From Paenibacillus sonchi (GTDB lineage Bacteria; Bacillota; Bacilli; Paenibacillales; Paenibacillaceae): a DNA stretch of 64,000 nucleotides. The translations under genes and the position numbers were made by a program. Positions 52,439-60,806 of this stretch are shown piece after piece. The stretch is taken from positions 4,712,001 through 4,776,000 of the forward strand of contig NZ_CP068595.1 of NCBI RefSeq assembly GCF_016772475.1, read 5' to 3'. The first letter of the stretch is position 1; each line of letters starts with the position of its first letter. The notes beneath the pieces are model-generated. The model saw only the letters and a program-made list of their open reading frames with translations. It made no database searches and was not told the origin of the DNA.

Positions 52439-52783
52439 ATTCAATATTTAAAATCTGTTATTGATGATGAGATTTGGTATTTCGAAATTGACGGGCAGCA
52501 GACTGCTTACCGGCAGATTGTTGCCCGGCAAGAAGGGACCTGCCGTGTGTCCGGCAGCCCTGATTTTTACTTAACGGACCAGTCCGTTGAGTGGATGGAG
52601 GGAGATATCCCGATCGAATCCGCGGAATTTGAGGCGGTTTGGACCAAGGCCATGGCACCTTACCAGGAGGAATGGAACCGGACCAGGCAGAGGTATCCTG
52701 AAGGCAGGCGGGTGGCTGGTGTCATTATGTTTTTTCGATCCATGGCATTCATATTGCCTTATCTGACGGAGGTTATGCGGTGA
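52439..52783 (+). CDS. Hypothetical protein, 114 aa, probable non-standard start
   Basis: The reading frame IQYLKSVIDDEIWYFEIDGQ...YQEEWNRTRQRYPEGRRVAGVIMFFRSMAFILPYLTEVMR has good coding character but no ATG near its beginning. AAGGAGAGGG ends a few bases before an ATT codon at 52439, which would be a rare initiation codon with ideal spacing. The only standard alternative is a TTG at 52412, which has no ribosome binding site and overlaps the upstream gene. A base error at the start codon is possible. I do not recognise the family; the C-terminus is hydrophobic. It is coupled to the next small gene by a GTGA overlap. Confidence 0.6.
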   Translation: MQYLKSVIDDEIWYFEIDGQQTAYRQIVARQEGTCRVSGSPDFYLTDQSVEWMEGDIPIESAEFEAVWTKAMAPYQEEWNRTRQRYPEGRRVAGVIMFFRSMAFILPYLTEVMR

Positions 52784-52950
52784 CAGCGTATGAGCCGGTC
52801 CGTTCCCGGGTGGATCACAGCTATCTGTACCCGCACTATCTTATTGAGGGCATAGTACAAGGAGTGGACGATGTTAACTGCTGGCTGGTTCTGGGCAATT
52901 GCACCATGAGCGGCGGTACAGACGGCAAAGAGACTATTCTGCAATTTTAA
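52780..52950 (+). CDS. Small protein, 56 aa
   Basis: GTG start at 52780 overlapping the TGA of the previous gene (GTGA), with GGAGG 7 nt upstream. The product starts VTAYEPVRSRVDHSYLYPHY and continues LIEGIVQGVDDVNCWLVLGN with a Cys-Thr-Met-Ser tail ending ETILQF. It is too short for confident family assignment. Translational coupling and a proper ribosome binding site support it as a real gene at the end of the clpP-linked operon. Function unknown. Confidence 0.6.
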   Translation: MTAYEPVRSRVDHSYLYPHYLIEGIVQGVDDVNCWLVLGNCTMSGGTDGKETILQF

Positions 52951-53052
52951 GGTTTTATCATTCAAGTGATTTTACAAGGCTATTCCCCGTTGTCCTGGAA
53001 CGGAAGGAATGGCCTTTTTTGTCTGCCCCGGTAAAAATACTTTTTCCAGGCA

Positions 53053-53081
53053 TTGTTATTGAGAATGGTTATCAATATAAT
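53053..53081 (+). promoter_or_regulatory. Promoter with embedded Fur box, btr gene
   Basis: TTGTTA (53053-53058), 17 bp, TATAAT (53076-53081). The spacer and -10 region hold TTGAGAATGGTTATCAATA (53059-53077), a good match to the Fur box consensus. Iron-loaded Fur would block RNA polymerase here. Confidence 0.82.
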
Positions 53082-53121
53082 TGATATATTATACAAAGCT
53101 CAACACGGGGGATGGTCAGCG

Positions 53122-54768
53122 ATGAAAAAAACGGCAACACAGGCCGCAGGCCACAGGCAGCTTCGGGGCTGGGACAGGCTCTCCTTCAGGCTTTTGTCGG
53201 TTCAGACGGTAAAAGACAACGGGGAAGTGCAGCTCCCGCAGCAATTGCTCTTCTCCTATGCGCTGATCGTGGTGGCTGGCGGTGCAGCAGAACTACTGGT
53301 CGATCAAAAACAGTTTGAAATGACGGCTGCTTCAGCTGTGCTGTGCCTGCCTGAACAGACCTTCGGGACCGCCAGGCCGGCCCGGGGTGTGGAGATGTTT
53401 GTTTTTTATTTCGATGTATTTGAACACGGCGGGGCGGAAGACACCGGCATCTTACCCGTGAGGGACGCTCGGCTGTTCCCGGAGCAGGAAAATCTTGTGC
53501 TGAATGATATGAAGCATGTTCTTTCCATTGGGAGTGAGGTATCCGGCAAGGATCAGGCCTGTGGCCGCAATCTAAGCTTCCGCACACAAATCGATTTTCA
53601 GGAGCTGCTGTATCAGCTTCAAAATAACAGCGGCCAGCGTTCCAGGGATGCCCGTTCCGTGCTGGAGCAGGCCAAGCAATACATAGAAGCGCATTACACC
53701 GAACCGCTGACGGTGGAGCAGCTTGCCCAGACAGCAGAATTCAGCCCTAAATACTTCAATGACCTGTACAAGAAGAAATATGGCAAAAGCGCATTGGAAT
53801 ACGCTGCAGAGCTGCGGCTGCAGCAGGCCAAGCGAATGATGGCCCACAGCGGTGCCCGGCTGCGTGATATCGCCCATCAGGTGGGCTATGCGGATGAATT
53901 CTATTTCAGCCGCAAATTCAAGAAGATGATAGGCGTTCCGCCGGCAGTATATATGAAGAGCCGCCGCCGAAAGCTCGCAGCCTATACACCGGCGCTGCTT
54001 GGACAGCTGCTGCCGCTGAATATTGTCCCTTATGCGGCGGCGCTGCACCCGAAGTGGACGGAGTACTACTACCGGAACTACCGTGCAGATATTCCGGTGC
54101 ATATCAGCGCGTACCGCAGCAACCGCGATTGGCAGGCCAATCTGGCGCTGCTGCGGCAAAGCTCTGCCGATCTGATCCTGGCAGCCGGTGAACTGCACAC
54201 GGAGGAAAGAGCTGAACTGGAACGCATTGCTCCAGTCTATTATCTGCCTGCAGAAATGGAGGATTGGCGCGCACAACTGCTGCATCTGGCCCAGTATCTG
54301 GGCGAGAGCTGGCAGGCGGAGCAATGGCTGGCAACGTATGACTGGGAGGTGCGCACCGCCAAGGATCAGCTGCAGAGACAGCTGGGCGGTGAATCGGTTG
54401 TTGTGATCCGGATGCTGGGCAGCAGGCTGTATCTGCACTGCAACCGCGGAATGAGGGGGATGCTCTACCGTGAGCTGGAGCTGCGCACGGCTTATGAGAG
54501 TGAAACAGAACTCTATGATGTGCAGATTACTCCGGCAGAGCTTGCGTATGTGCCGGCAGATCATCTGCTGATGCTGATCCGCCGGGAGAGCGATACCCTG
54601 GGCGAGTGGAGCAGGCTGCAGAATGATCCGCAGTGGCTGAAGCTGCCCGCCGTGCAAAGGCATCGCGTGCATCTGCTGAATTCAGATCCCTGGCGTGAGA
54701 ACTCTGCTTATGCCCAGCTGCGGATGCTGCGGCATATGCTTCAGCTGTTCCCGGTGAATCGTCCATAG
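53122..54768 (+). CDS. btr: AraC-type siderophore-responsive activator (Btr-like)
   Basis: A 548-residue protein. An N-terminal cupin-like region (about 1-180) is followed by an AraC double helix-turn-helix (about 190-290: ARSVLEQAKQYIEAHYTEPLTVEQLAQTAEFSPKYFNDLYKKKYGKSALEYAAELRLQQAKRMMAHSGARLRDIAHQVGYADEFYFSRKFKKMIGVPPAVYMKSRRRK). The C-terminal part is a periplasmic-binding-protein-like domain (YTPALLGQLLPLNIVPYAAALHPKWTEYYY, SADLILAAGE, VVVIRMLGSRLYLHC) of the siderophore-binding type. This order is that of B. subtilis Btr, which binds bacillibactin and activates feuABC. The start at 53122 follows GGGGGATGG. The gene precedes feuA and has its own Fur-box promoter. Confidence 0.9.
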   Translation: MKKTATQAAGHRQLRGWDRLSFRLLSVQTVKDNGEVQLPQQLLFSYALIVVAGGAAELLVDQKQFEMTAASAVLCLPEQTFGTARPARGVEMFVFYFDVFEHGGAEDTGILPVRDARLFPEQENLVLNDMKHVLSIGSEVSGKDQACGRNLSFRTQIDFQELLYQLQNNSGQRSRDARSVLEQAKQYIEAHYTEPLTVEQLAQTAEFSPKYFNDLYKKKYGKSALEYAAELRLQQAKRMMAHSGARLRDIAHQVGYADEFYFSRKFKKMIGVPPAVYMKSRRRKLAAYTPALLGQLLPLNIVPYAAALHPKWTEYYYRNYRADIPVHISAYRSNRDWQANLALLRQSSADLILAAGELHTEERAELERIAPVYYLPAEMEDWRAQLLHLAQYLGESWQAEQWLATYDWEVRTAKDQLQRQLGGESVVVIRMLGSRLYLHCNRGMRGMLYRELELRTAYESETELYDVQITPAELAYVPADHLLMLIRRESDTLGEWSRLQNDPQWLKLPAVQRHRVHLLNSDPWRENSAYAQLRMLRHMLQLFPVNRP

Positions 54769-54817
54769 TTGTTCGGTATTTTGTCCATGGTGAAAAGGCA
54801 GGCCCTTCGTTATACTC

Positions 54818-54838
54818 GAAAATGATAATCATTATCAA
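54818..54838 (+). promoter_or_regulatory. Fur box upstream of feuA
   Basis: GAAAATGATAATCATTATCA contains the perfect palindrome TGATAATCATTATCA, a near-ideal Fur box. It lies about 30 bp before the feuA start and marks iron repression of the uptake operon. Confidence 0.9.
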
Positions 54839-54867
54839 TTAGATTAGCGGAAGGGGATCAACAAAAG

Positions 54868-55901
54868 ATGAAAAGATCATTTTGGATAGCAGGGCTTGTA
54901 GTCTTGTTTGTATTGGCGCTAACGGCGTGTGGAGGAAAGGGCAACAATAATCAGACGGCAGACAGTGCGGCGACAAGCGGGGCAGCGGCAAATGCGGCAC
55001 CGTCGGCAACAGCCGGAGCAGCGCAGGAGCCCTCATCATCTCCGGCCGAGGCGGAAAGCGCAACGCGAACGATTGAATACTTGGGCGAACAATATACAGT
55101 ACCCGCAAAAACTGAAAGGATTGTAATCACAGGAGCCATGGAAGCGATGGAAGACGCACTGGTGCTGGATGTGCATCCGGTGGGTGCCATTACATTCGGC
55201 GGGGCTTTCCCGGAGCGGTTCGCCGCGATTACGGACCAGGCCGAATCGATTGGGAGAAAACCGAACCGAACTTCGAAACCATTCTCAAGCTGAAGCCGGA
55301 TGTGATTCTCGGTACGACGAAATTCAAGTCTGAAGTGGTAGAGCAGCTGAAGAAAATCGCTCCGCTTATTCAGGTTTCGCATATTTCCGGCAACTGGGAA
55401 GCGAATCTGATTCTGATGGGCGAGCTGACAGGCAAACAGGACCAGGCTCAAGCAGAAATTGCTAAATACAAAGCGGATCTGGACAGTGCCAAGGCACAGC
55501 TCGGAGACAAGCTGAAGAACCAGAAGGTAGTAGCTCTGCGTATCCGTGCGGGACAAATGTTTATCTACCCGGCTAATGTATTTATTAACCCTATTCTATA
55601 TGAAGGCCTGGGTCTGAGCGTTCCGTCAGAAGTGGAGGCGGCTAAAGCGCAGGAAGCCATTTCGGTGGAGCAGCTGGCGGCAATAAATCCGGATATTCTG
55701 TTCCTGCAGTTCGCTGCGGATGAAAATGCGGAGGCCGCTACAGCGCTGAAGGATCTGCAGAATAACCCGATTATTCAAAAAATCAATGCGATGAAAAATG
55801 ATAAAACCTTCGTGAATGTGATTGATCCATTGGCTGAAGGCGGACCGGCGTGGAGCCGTGTGCAATTCCTGAAGGCTGCCGCAGAACAGCTTAACAAATA
55901 A
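54868..55901 (+). pseudogene. feuA: Siderophore-binding lipoprotein FeuA-like, one frameshift
   Basis: The repaired protein is about 344 residues. The lipoprotein signal MKRSFWIAGLVVLFVLALTA plus CGG has its lipobox Cys at 21, followed by a low-complexity Ala/Ser/Pro linker and a class III binding-protein fold (YTVPAKTERIVITGAMEAMEDALVL, LKLKPDVILGTTKF, WSRVQFLKAAAEQL). It captures ferric siderophore at the cell surface. The frame breaks at the G run 55252-55254: AESIG goes to a stop at 55293, while one more G gives IGEKTEPNFETILKLKPDV. The order btr-feuA-feuB-feuC-esterase matches the B. subtilis bacillibactin/enterobactin uptake locus. Confidence 0.9.
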
Positions 55902-55930
55902 TCCAAGTATGCGTAAAAGAGTGAGATGAC

Positions 55931-56941
55931 ATGAAATGGACTGCCGGAGCCAAGACCTCCTCCCTGCTGATGGCGGGAGCTCTGCTTATTCTATTGATCA
56001 GCCTGTTGTCACTGCTGTATGGCACCAAATCCATTAGCTATGAGACGGTTTGGAATGCGCTGTTTCACCCGGACCCGGAGAATATCGATCACCTGATCAT
56101 ACGAACCTCGCGGATTCCCCGGGCAGTGGGCGCGCTGCTGATCGGAGCTTTTCTGGCTGTGTCAGGGGCGCTTATGCAGGGAATGACCCGGAATTATCTG
56201 GCGTCTCCTTCGATTATGGGCATCAGCGACGGATCGGTATTTGCCGTTACGTTATGCATGGTGTTTCTGCCCGGGGTTTCCTCCCTGTCCCTGATCCTGT
56301 ATTCCCTGGCCGGTTCGGCGCTGGGGGCGGTTCTCGTCTTCGGCACGGCCAAACTGCTTCCCGGCGGGGCTTCGCCTCTTACATTGGCTGTGCTGGGTAC
56401 GATCATTGGCACGTTTCTCGGCGGGGTTTCCCAAGCACTTGCCACCTATTTCCAGGTGTCGCAGAATATCAGCTTCTGGTACAATGCCCGCCTGCATGCG
56501 ATGGACCCGGTTTTAATAAAGCTGGCACTCCCGTTTGCTGCTGTAGGGCTGGTGCTCGCGCTGCTGATGGCCCGCCCCGTGGCCATGCTTGCGCTTGGAG
56601 ATGAAACGGCATCAGGTCTGGGACTGAAAGTGAATGCTGTTAAAGGCCTGACCATGCTCAGTGTGGTCATTTTAACGGGTATCTCAGTAGCAATAGCCGG
56701 TAAAATCGCTTTTATCGGCTTGATTATTCCGCATATCACCCGCTATCTGGCAGGACAGGATTACCGCAAAATCATTCCTTTTTCCGCCGTGCTCGGTGCA
56801 TTATTCCTGGCTCTGTGCGACTTGATCAGCCGGTTCATGAACTTTCCGTTCGAGACGCCGATCGGGGTCGTAACCGCACTGTTTGGCGTGCCCTTCTTCC
56901 TGTATTTAATCAAGACAAGAGGGGGCGGTTCACGTGAATAA
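55931..56941 (+). CDS. feuB: Ferric siderophore ABC permease FeuB-like (FecCD)
   Basis: A 336-residue permease with about nine to ten membrane helices. The FecCD marks are LYGTKSISYETVWNALFHPDPENIDHLIIRTSRIPRAVGALLIGAFLAVSGALMQGMTRNYLASPSIMGISDGS and the ATPase-contact GKIAFIGLIIPHITRYLAGQDYRKIIPFSAVLGALFLALCD. It forms a heterodimer with FeuC to pass the siderophore into the cytoplasm. The gene follows feuA by 29 bp and overlaps feuC by 8 bp, so the three are one operon under the Fur box at 54818. Confidence 0.94.
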   Translation: MKWTAGAKTSSLLMAGALLILLISLLSLLYGTKSISYETVWNALFHPDPENIDHLIIRTSRIPRAVGALLIGAFLAVSGALMQGMTRNYLASPSIMGISDGSVFAVTLCMVFLPGVSSLSLILYSLAGSALGAVLVFGTAKLLPGGASPLTLAVLGTIIGTFLGGVSQALATYFQVSQNISFWYNARLHAMDPVLIKLALPFAAVGLVLALLMARPVAMLALGDETASGLGLKVNAVKGLTMLSVVILTGISVAIAGKIAFIGLIIPHITRYLAGQDYRKIIPFSAVLGALFLALCDLISRFMNFPFETPIGVVTALFGVPFFLYLIKTRGGGSRE

Positions 56942-57977
56942 GCGCAGGTTACCGCCGGCGCCGAAGAGCAGGATCTTTTGGATGTTGTTTTTGCTGATGG
57001 GTGCCCTGACATTATGCGGCATGTATGTCAGTCTGACGAACGGCATGTTTGATATTTCGGCCGCCAATGTCGTCCGTACACTGCTGCGGATTCATCCGAA
57101 CGCGGATCACGATCTGGTGATCTTTGATTTCCGGCTGCCCCGCATTGTATTGGGTGCGCTGGTCGGATTTGGTCTGGGGGTTGCGGGGGCGGTGCTGCAG
57201 GGCATCACCCGCAATCCGCTGGCTGATCCGGGGATTCTCGGCATTCACGCTGCTGCGGGCACTTTTGTCGTAGTGTTCATGTTCTTCACCGCAGGCACAA
57301 TGAAGGCTCCGGACTGGCTGTCGGTGCTGACCATGCCCGTGTTCGGCTTCCTCGGCGGACTGGCCGCTATCGTTCTGCTCTTCCTCTTTGCGAGGCGGGC
57401 TGGAGAATTTGATCCGCAGCAGCTGATTCTGGTGGGGATCGCTCTGGCCTCCGGGTTCGGTGCGATTACGCTGTACGTCTCGCTGAAGATGGACCCGCAG
57501 AATTTTGAGATGGCCGCCGTCTGGCTGGCCGGAAGTGTCTACAACGCTAATTGGAGACAAATCCTGTCGGCTTTGCCATGGCTCGTGGTTCTTATTCCGG
57601 TAATCTGGAGACGCGCAGCGGTTCTGGATCTGCTTCAGCTGCATGAAGTGAGTGTCAAGGGAGTGGGCGTAGCGTCTGGCAGAGAACGGCAGGTTCTGCT
57701 GCTCTGCTGTGTCGGTCTGGTCAGCGCCTGTGTATCGGTGTCGGGAAGCATCGGATTTGTAGGCCTGATCGCCCCTCATATTGCCCGACGTCTGGTCGGC
57801 AACAGCTACCGGTACATCGTCCCGCTGTGCGGAATGATCGGGATGCTGATGGTTGTTTTATGTGATTTTATCGGTAAAACAATATTTGCTCCCGCCCAGC
57901 TCCCGGTGGGGATTGTGGTTTCAATAATTGGCGTGCCGTACTTTCTGTTCCTGCTGTTCAAGACACGGAAACAATAG
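56934..57977 (+). CDS. feuC: Ferric siderophore ABC permease FeuC-like (FecCD)
   Basis: A 347-residue FecCD permease starting at a GTG (56934) inside the end of feuB. It shows RLPRIVLGALVGFGLGVAGAVLQGITRNPLADPGILGIHAAAG and SGSIGFVGLIAPHIARRLVGNSYRYIVPLCGMIGMLMVVLCD, the conserved segments of the second subunit. No ATP-binding subunit is encoded in the operon; in B. subtilis FeuABC borrows the ATPase YusV, and the same is inferred here. Confidence 0.94.
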   Translation: MNKRRLPPAPKSRIFWMLFLLMGALTLCGMYVSLTNGMFDISAANVVRTLLRIHPNADHDLVIFDFRLPRIVLGALVGFGLGVAGAVLQGITRNPLADPGILGIHAAAGTFVVVFMFFTAGTMKAPDWLSVLTMPVFGFLGGLAAIVLLFLFARRAGEFDPQQLILVGIALASGFGAITLYVSLKMDPQNFEMAAVWLAGSVYNANWRQILSALPWLVVLIPVIWRRAAVLDLLQLHEVSVKGVGVASGRERQVLLLCCVGLVSACVSVSGSIGFVGLIAPHIARRLVGNSYRYIVPLCGMIGMLMVVLCDFIGKTIFAPAQLPVGIVVSIIGVPYFLFLLFKTRKQ

Positions 57978-58033
57978 GCTGCGATGCGGCGGCAGTAACG
58001 CGCGAATACGCTTTGGGAAAGGACACTTCATGT

Positions 58034-58777
58034 ATGGAAGGAACATTTAGGCGGGAAGTGGTTCAGGGCCGCGGACTGCTGATTTATTTGCCGCTCACCT
58101 ATGGCGAAGAAGGCCGGAGATACCCGGTCGTATATCTGCAGGATGAAGGAAGCGTCATGAAGCACACGGCCAATTATCTGGAGCATCTGTTTATCGCCGG
58201 AGAGCTGCCGGAGCTGATCTTTGTCGGAATTGTTTCCCCTGACCGCAATCATGAATATACCCCGTGGCCGTCTCCGGCGGTCATGCCGGGTTCGCCTGAT
58301 TTTGGCGGAGGCGGGGGCGGTTATCTGAAGGAACTGGTGGAGGTCATCAAGCCTTATATCGACAGGCAGTATGCCACCTTGCCGGGAAGCAGCGATACCG
58401 GGCTGATCGGCTGCTCTCTCGGAGGCTTAATCTCTATGTTCGCTTATTATCTGTACCCGGATACTTTCGGCCGGATCGGGCTGCTCTCCGCTTCGTTCTG
58501 GTACGAAGGGCTGCTGGAGTATATGCGGACGAATCCGGCGCCCCGTTCAGGGCGGAAACTCTACATGTACGTCGGGGAGCTGGAGGGATTGTACAAAACC
58601 AACGTGCAGAAGCAAATGGTGCCAAAGACTCTCGAGGCGCATAGGCTGCTGCTGGAACAAGGGTTAGGTGAAGAGGAGCTGCGCTTCGATAGGGACCGGC
58701 AGGGAACCCATGACAGTGTGTTTTTCAGCCGTCAGCTGCCCGCGGCCTTGAAATGGCTGTTTGGAGCGGAGGCGTAA
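58034..58777 (+). CDS. Esterase, YbbA/BesA-like siderophore trilactone hydrolase
   Basis: A 247-residue alpha/beta-hydrolase of the esterase D (IroE/Fes/BesA) family. The oxyanion region is YPVVYLQDEGSVMKHTANYLE, the nucleophile Ser is in LIGCSLGGLISMFAY and the catalytic His is near the C-terminus in GTHDSVFFSRQLP. In B. subtilis the corresponding gene (ybbA) closes the feu operon, and BesA opens the bacillibactin ring to release iron. A role in hydrolysing the imported trilactone is therefore likely. No signal peptide, so it acts in the cytoplasm. ATG 58034 has AAAGGA 10 nt upstream. The gap after feuC is 56 bp. Confidence 0.88.
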   Translation: MEGTFRREVVQGRGLLIYLPLTYGEEGRRYPVVYLQDEGSVMKHTANYLEHLFIAGELPELIFVGIVSPDRNHEYTPWPSPAVMPGSPDFGGGGGGYLKELVEVIKPYIDRQYATLPGSSDTGLIGCSLGGLISMFAYYLYPDTFGRIGLLSASFWYEGLLEYMRTNPAPRSGRKLYMYVGELEGLYKTNVQKQMVPKTLEAHRLLLEQGLGEEELRFDRDRQGTHDSVFFSRQLPAALKWLFGAEA

Positions 58778-58797
58778 TGGCAGCAATTGCGGGATTT

Positions 58798-58853
58798 AAG
58801 TGGAAAAAGGAAAATTAATTGGGCAATCCCGATTAGTTAACCTTTTTCCACTT
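58798..58853. repeat. Inverted-repeat intergenic element, copy 2
   Basis: AAGTGGAAAAAGG and CCTTTTTCCACTT form perfect 13-bp ends of a 56-bp element with a partly paired middle (AAATTAA/TTAGTTAA). It lies 20 bp after the esterase stop and could act as a terminator (the hairpin ends in a T-run within the arm), but related sequence at 22569-22650 suggests a repeat family. Confidence 0.65.
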
Positions 58854-59458
58854 GGCATTGCCGGAGGGACCACGTGAAGTCCCCAAGGCAACAATATACT
58901 TAAATCCACAACGGCTGCGTTGTCCAGTGAAGGACGGCGCGGCTGTTTGGTTTGGCCAAAAGAAAAAGTGCCTTCTATTACATTACCAAGCTCATCATAT
59001 TCCGGCGGCAGCGGGTAATTATTTGTTTTGCGCATTGGCTTGGGATGTTCACCGTTATGATGACGGGTATTGGATTAACAGGACTACATATAATAGTAAC
59101 AATGACCGGAAGATTCTGGTGATGCAGCGGCCGGCGGCAGCATGACAGTTAATATAGGAAGGAAAACGGGTAAAAGAATATATTGCGCCGTGCAACAGAC
59201 AGGATAGGCAGGCAAGATCAGACGGGTCAGGTACGGGATGAGGAAAATGTATTATGAACTAGACAGCTGCTGTGATACAATAGTCTAGTTGTCCTGGTCC
59301 GTGAAGTTCCATTTTTTATCGTGCTTTGACACACACTGGGATTTGAAGAACAATCCGCAGGAAAATGGAGCATTTCAGTGTATTTCCATGCGTTCGGGAG
59401 TATTAACAGGAAAAACAGAAGATTTTACAGTCTCGGTATCAATTTTTGTCGGTTTTTA
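58854..59458. other. Intergenic region with no supported gene
   Basis: About 600 bp. A minus-strand frame (58796-59035, 79 codons) begins MRKTNNYPLPPEYDELGNVIEGTF with fair coding character but only a weak ribosome binding site, and runs into the repeat at 58798. It could be a decayed gene. At 59257-59290 an inverted repeat AACTAGAC...GTCTAGTT of 8-bp arms stands alone. Nothing else was recognised. Confidence 0.5.
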
Positions 59459-59487
59459 TTGATTTATTGCTGTGCATTCTGTATAAT
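59459..59487 (+). promoter_or_regulatory. SigA promoter of the carboxynorspermidine operon
   Basis: TTGATT (59459-59464), 17 bp, TATAAT (59482-59487). The first start codon is 110 bp downstream, leaving a leader with no obvious riboswitch. Confidence 0.7.
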
Positions 59488-59596
59488 CAGCCTTGTTGAT
59501 TTTTCAAATGGAATAGCCAAATGCTTCCTAAGCAAGTTTTGTACGAAGCTATTCTTATGAAGCAACGCTGACAACACTTTTAGGAGGTAATCAATT

Positions 59597-60796
59597 TTGG
59601 GAAAAGCGTTAATTATTGGCGCTGGCGGTGTAGCAAGCGTTGTTGTTCATAAATGCTGCCAGAACCCGGATGTATTTGAAGAGATCTGCATAGCGAGCAG
59701 AACCCTCGCGAAATGTGAGGCTCTGAAAGATAAATTGGCCGGAGGCCAGACGAAGATTTCTACGGCGCAGCTTGATGCAGATAACACGGATGAGGTAATC
59801 GAACTGATCAAGAGCTTCCAGCCGGATGTCGTGATTAATGTCGCTCTCCCATATCAGGACCTGACCATTATGGATGCCTGCCTGGCAACGGGAGTGCACT
59901 ATGTCGATACCGCCAACTACGAACCGCAGGATACAGCGAAATTCGAATATTCCTGGCAGTGGGCATATAAAGAAAGATTCGAAAAGGCCGGAATTACCGC
60001 GCTGCTCGGCAGCGGCTTTGACCCGGGTGTAACCGGCGTGTTCACAGCGTATGCGCAAAAGCACTATTTTGACGAAATCCACACCATTGACATTGTTGAC
60101 GCCAATGCGGGCGACCACGGTTATCCGTTTGCCACCAATTTCAATCCTGAAATCAATATTCGTGAAATCACCGCCAACGGACGTTACTTCGAGAACGGCG
60201 AATGGATCGAAACGCCGCCGCTGTCCGAAAAGAAAGTCTACGATCTCCCGGAGATCGGTCCGAAGGATATTTACCTGCTGTACCATGAAGAGCTGGAATC
60301 CCTGGCTGTTAACATCCCGGGCGTGAAGAAAATCCGCTTCTGGATGACCTTCTCGCAGAACTACCTGACTCACTTGAAGGTGCTTGAAAATGTAGGCATG
60401 ACCTCCATTGAGCCGATTGTGTATGAAGGCAAAGAGATTATTCCTTTGCAGTTCCTGAAGGCAATTCTGCCTGACCCGGCTTCTCTCGGACCAAGAACCA
60501 AAGGCAAAACCAACATTGGCTGCATTATCCAGGGCACCAAAGACGGCCAGCCAAAAACTTATTACGTGTACAATGTCTGCGATCATGAGGAATGCTACAG
60601 AGAGGTTGGCTCCCAGGCCATTTCCTACACCACCGGCGTACCTGCAATGATCGGAGCCATGCTCATTATAAAAGGCATCTGGAAGAAACCGGGCGTATAT
60701 AACGTGGAGGAATTCGATCCGGACCCATTCATGGAAGCTCTGAACAAACACGGTCTGCCTTGGCAAGAAGATTTCTCGCCAACGCTGCTGGATTAG
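59597..60796 (+). CDS. Carboxynorspermidine synthase (saccharopine dehydrogenase family)
   Basis: A 399-residue protein from a TTG start 9 nt after AGGAGG. The NADPH-binding Rossmann loop is LIIGAGGVASVVVHKC (residues 5-20), with CIASRTLAKCEAL and DADNTDEVIELI, then the signature GSGFDPGVTGVFTAYA. It closely resembles carboxynorspermidine/carboxyspermidine dehydrogenases, which condense aspartate semialdehyde with a diamine. The next gene encodes the matching decarboxylase, so together they make spermidine or norspermidine by the route that does not need S-adenosylmethionine decarboxylase. Naming relies on the pair. Confidence 0.92.
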   Translation: MGKALIIGAGGVASVVVHKCCQNPDVFEEICIASRTLAKCEALKDKLAGGQTKISTAQLDADNTDEVIELIKSFQPDVVINVALPYQDLTIMDACLATGVHYVDTANYEPQDTAKFEYSWQWAYKERFEKAGITALLGSGFDPGVTGVFTAYAQKHYFDEIHTIDIVDANAGDHGYPFATNFNPEINIREITANGRYFENGEWIETPPLSEKKVYDLPEIGPKDIYLLYHEELESLAVNIPGVKKIRFWMTFSQNYLTHLKVLENVGMTSIEPIVYEGKEIIPLQFLKAILPDPASLGPRTKGKTNIGCIIQGTKDGQPKTYYVYNVCDHEECYREVGSQAISYTTGVPAMIGAMLIIKGIWKKPGVYNVEEFDPDPFMEALNKHGLPWQEDFSPTLLD

Positions 60797-60806
60797 GCGT
60801 AAGGCA

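Noticed and set aside
58852..59145. Plus-strand 97-codon frame
   Set aside because: It begins within the inverted-repeat element, has no ribosome binding site and no protein-like conservation pattern.
59378..59560. Plus-strand 60-codon Cys/Phe-rich frame
   Set aside because: It overlaps the clear promoter of the carboxynorspermidine operon and has no ribosome binding site.
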